DNA of 64,000 nt, taken from positions 18,651,001 through 18,715,000 of the forward strand of contig JABWDB010000005.1 of assembly GCA_019614645.1 (NCBI GenBank), in the 5' to 3' direction. Made by a program: the position numbers and the translations under genes. This DNA comes from Stratiolaelaps scimitus (Eukaryota > Arthropoda > Arachnida > Mesostigmata > Laelapidae). Positions 60,572-64,000 of this stretch are shown piece by piece (within the stretch, counting starts at the first letter, position 1; the number at the start of each line of letters is the position of its first letter). Under the pieces are notes generated by a model. It saw only the letters and a list, made by a program, of their open reading frames with translations. It searched no databases and had not been told where the DNA came from.

Positions 60572-63500
60572 ATGATGCGTCCAGGACGAGTAGTCGGAGG
60601 TGTCAAAGGTGATCGGGCTCATCTCACTTCTATCGGAAGACGAACAGCAGCGGCACCATCTGATCTGATCTGAGCAGCCGAGAAGCCTTCGAAAGAGAGA
60701 AAAGAAGAACATACAGACATACATACATATAGACAGACACCACCATCACCAGCGGCAACACAACCCTGCGACAGTCATCGTGCACTTAGACATCGACCGT
60801 TGTAGAGTAACCTGGTGTCCAGCATCCCTCTGGCGATCGAGAGAGCGATCGAGCGGTGAAGCAACCAGCCAGAACGTATTGCTATCCTACTGTACGAAGC
60901 GTCAACCAAACACAGCAGCAGCCGCACAACACCACGTCTACTGATGCAACTCGCCCACAGGCAGGGTAACGGTGTTCACGCTGAAACGAATGAGGCACAA
61001 GCGAAATCAACACGGATAGTTAGTTGCGAGTCGGATCAAGACTCGACACAAGGGGTCTGTGGCGATATCGATCTGATTTCGAAATCTGCACAGCGGTCAA
61101 CTAGCGAATTCGCCTCGAAAGCATTTTGTTTTTGATTATCTTTGGAATCGTGCAGTTGCCTCAGTAAACAGACTGCCGGTAGCTGCGGCACAGACTAGAA
61201 CTTAAGGCAGATGGGTGATGCCACATTCGGCGGGGCAAACCTGCGCGTTAGACTTCCTAAAAATGGACAGGAGTCTTTGTCTTTGGAGCAGTGTCGAACA
61301 TTTGCAGAAATGATAAAGAGAGAGAGAGAGATACATTGTCATATACTGTCACTAGGTAGGTATCAATAAGGTGAATTTCTAATATCCGTGAACAAGCACT
61401 TGCTGATAAGTCCGCTCCGAGTGTTGTAACTTAGCAGGTGGACGTCAATTCTGACGGTGAACAGAGCGATCGGATATCGTCCAAGTGTCTTCTCAATGCC
61501 ACATCGAGTAGCAACACTGATCGAGATTTGATAAGCTAACAAAGACGCTGAAGCCTTTCGGCAAAGGCTACAAAAAAACGAGCTACATGTGTAACGCAAA
61601 CACTATGCACGGCACCTCATCTTTCGTCCAGCATCGCCTGTATCAGTCTTAAGATCTGGTTGATAACGAGCCTCTAGCGGACCCATGTTCGTTCGTATTT
61701 CATGATACTATTTTACTAAGACATGGTTGTTGCGGTTGAATAGACGAACTGCTCAGCAGGTTGCCTAATCGGGCAGTCAACAAAGAAACACTCAGTAACA
61801 CTCAATCACAGCCGACAGGGATTGTAACTAAAGGATGTCTCCGGTTCCTCAGAGTCAGCGCGGAAAGCGTCCATATCCCAGCCCGATGACAGATGGCACA
61901 TTGCGGTGATCTAGCAGTTGTAGCATGTCATTTAGAAGTAACGTTCCCGCCCCTGAGAGATTTCTGCATGGGAACAACGCGGTCCATCTCTACTAACTAT
62001 TACCCTGTAGACAATTTATCAAAAATTTATCAGGAGAATATGCAGCTTGTACAAATCCCACGTACGAGCGCCTGGAGAAAAGAATCATTCGAATATCACG
62101 GACATGGCACTTACACAATAGGCCTAGTGGTGTGACGGTGGAGTGGCGGTCAGTTTTCAATGAATTGGCCAATGCATCTCTTACGGCTGAACTGGTTTAA
62201 CGAAAACAATTCAAAACAAACTTAACCTTGGCGGAAGGTAGCCTACAAGTGAGATGCACATTTGTATAAAAACAATTTGTAAATTTATTCTCGGGAAAAG
62301 ATACGCTCTCAGCAGAGGATGGTTTTAGCGGGTTTTGTCATCTACGTCAATCCTGCACTGGATCGGTCCACTTTCATGGAGATTGGAACGTCTCTGGTGG
62401 TGTCCGTGAGGTTGAAGAAAATTTCCTCCTCTCAAAAAAAAAAAAAATTTTAAATTTGTAGAAATCTTAACTATATTCAAATATTTTAAAAATTATAATG
62501 TTGTAAGTATATTAACTCTTACGTATGAATGCACAGTTCATATATGTGCATCTCATATGTAAACGTCCAGTGCAGTGTAATGGGCCTTTATTGGTGGTAA
62601 GAGGTTTCAGCCCCAGCAGAATTAAAGAAGCTATTATATATATATATATCATGTACATTATGGAAGTGCTCCAATTGTCCAACGCGGCACGGTTACCACT
62701 TATACGACACTACACCCCCTACATCAGTATATCATTTCAGCACTCTGAGTATATAGAAGTAGGTAATTTATTACAACAAGAAACAACAGCAACAGTAACA
62801 ACAAAGACAAAAATACAGTTTCACTGTTGCGTCATCTGTGTTGTTCCTGCACATTGTATTCGTTGTGTGTAGTATTTAACTGTAGCGAGGAGCGAGGCGA
62901 TTTCGGACGAACAACTCATCTCACTGCACGTTGTCGCGCTCTCGATCTCTCCGCGTTTCTCGTGGCGGGGCATCGTCGTCTTTGACGGCATCGCCCGCTC
63001 GTCGCGGTCCCCAGCCTTCGTCCGTGTCTGACTCTGCCTATGTCTAGCACCGGGAGTAGGCCGCCGCGCCGAAGATCGACTCACTTGCGGTTGTCGCAGC
63101 CGTAGTAAATACATCGTAGTAGTAATGGTGGTGGTGGTGGTACTCGTGGTTCATTCGAGTGTCGGGAGCTGCCCGCTAACCCGCTGCTGCCACCTGGCTA
63201 AAAACTACGCGACCTCCGAAGAAAGATCTACAGAGATTTGGCAGGAGAGAGGCGAGGAGAGAAAGCGATTGTCAGCGAAGACATCGGTCACTCGAGGGAC
63301 GCAACACTAACAAAAAAAGGCAGATACCTATAGACAACGAGCAATGGCAAACTACAGCAATACACGGATGCATAGAAGCGTGTACTCACTTACCTACTCT
63401 TGCACGCGAGCGTACATTCATCGAGCACTGTCTTTCCCAGCGTGCGCTTATCTATCAGCCACTCGTTATTTATAAGAGGAGGCAATGTATGTCTTCAGTC

Positions 63501-63724
63501 ATTGTCTTCACGTCAACATCAACAGCAACAGCTGCAGCCGCAACCACGACAGGAGGCGGCTGCCGGCGCCGGCGCCGGCGGCCGTAACAATAGAGTGGCA
63601 ATTCAACATCGTAGTTCGAGCTGTAGAGACAACACCGTCTGAGCGGTTAGCCTTTGCAACCGTTTGGTGCTTGAGTGAGTGAGCGTTCAGATGAGAGATA
63701 TTGGGCAAGCATACCCCCTTGCAC

Positions 63725-63865
63725 GGGCGGTGGCTTCGACAGCTGAGTTTCTTGCGGTAAAAAGCAGCCGGAAGCCGCAGGTTCGAGCCCCGTAAGGCGG
63801 CCGATCCCTCTGAATATTAGGTGTATCTGCAATCGTCACGCTGCCAGTGGCAACCCTATGCGGCA
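63725..63865 (+). mobile_element. tRNA-derived SINE
   Basis: TGGCTTCGACAGC (63731-63743) is an A-box-like sequence and GGTTCGAGCCC (63780-63790) a near-perfect tRNA B box, about 45 bases apart as in tRNA genes, but the arms do not fold into a proper cloverleaf. The tail includes the 30-bp block shared with 58021-58050. Translating the antisense of such heads gives the familiar spurious GLEPAAS peptide, seen here on the minus strand. Confidence 0.62.
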
Positions 63866-63939
63866 GACTTGGACGCCTCTTCAAATGACTGCAACCTCTC
63901 AGGCATGCCAATATTCTACCCTCTAAATTTTTGACGTGA

Positions 63940-64000
63940 CCACTGTCGACAGTCGAACCCACCTCGAAATTCGTGACCCATAGAGCAGGTGGCGGTGGAC
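63940..64000 (-). mobile_element. Second tRNA-like head, opposite orientation, cut by window end
   Basis: On the minus strand the sequence reads CACCTGCTCTATGGGTCACG and then GGTGGGTTCGACTGTC, resembling the anticodon arm and B box of a tRNA-related SINE head. The A box would lie beyond base 64000. Confidence 0.45.

Larger units (their letters stand above)
58388..63719. other. Repeat-rich interval, no anchored gene
   Basis: (TA)n at 58880-58912 and 59099-59175; CAG/CTG runs 59605-59669; C10 at 60050-60059; GA run 60549-60571; GA run 61316-61330; short TA run 62634-62650. A plus frame from 60944 and one at 61893-62135 read moderately protein-like but lack splice or domain support. The 59.2-60.9 kb block, GC-rich with CAG and GA repeats, resembles a first-exon or promoter region. 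Confidence 0.4.

Noticed and set aside
63725..63800. Possible genuine tRNA gene
   Set aside because: A- and B-box-like sequences are present, but acceptor, D and anticodon stems do not pair into a cloverleaf.
63647..63962. Minus-strand frames of 61 and 91 codons with a GLEPAAS-like peptide
   Set aside because: This peptide is the known spurious translation of the antisense of a tRNA-like head, here a SINE.

Overview
This is eukaryotic nuclear DNA, almost certainly from an animal. Coding sequence is sparse and broken into short exons with GT-AG splice sites. The rest is rich in (TA)n, (GA)n and CAG/CTG microsatellites, with relics of Tc1-like transposons and tRNA-derived or LINE-mobilised short retroposons. 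Moderate GC, introns of about 0.1-1.4 kb and this repeat mix would suit an arthropod such as a mite or tick, but that assignment is inference; nothing in the window fixes the species. No rRNA, intact tRNA gene, CRISPR array or prokaryotic gene organisation was seen.

Left part (1-10 kb). The window opens on a scrap of Tc1-like transposase. After intergenic sequence comes the best identified host gene: a four-exon plus-strand gene (6571-9851) encoding a GKAP (SAPAP/HURP) domain, with four exons exactly in phase and a polyadenylation signal behind it. The stretch from 10 to 18.9 kb holds only microsatellites and chance-like ORFs. One open segment with good splice sites (18957-19126, minus) may be an isolated exon.

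Middle (21-30 kb). A minus-strand gene runs from about 27.8 to 21.0 kb. Its last exon is a 2-kb open frame for a lysine/arginine-rich, probably disordered tail carrying a four-fold degenerate repeat (core (I/V)R-x-K). Six short upstream exons can be chained in phase to it, giving a model of 1038 codons. The front part has faint similarity to ubiquitin-specific-protease signature boxes. At 28.36 kb a decayed Tc1-like (DD34E) transposon sits directly against a (TA)10 tract.

Right part (30-64 kb). Mostly non-coding and densely punctuated by simple repeats. Supported or suggestive items are a 3' terminal three-exon chain with a polyA signal (51531-52406, plus), weaker candidate exons at 41.7-42.4 kb and 58.3 kb (minus), a 71-bp retroposon with a perfect 17-bp target-site duplication at 41.5 kb, a hairpin at 31.2 kb, a short peptide-precursor-like ORF at 50.07 kb, and tRNA-derived SINE pieces at 58.0 and 63.7-64.0 kb. 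Long CAG/CTG- and GA-rich stretches at 48-49, 54-55 and 59-60.6 kb resemble untranslated or regulatory DNA of arthropod developmental genes, but no coding exon could be anchored to them.

All splice models were made by eye and need transcript evidence. The genes show no common pathway.
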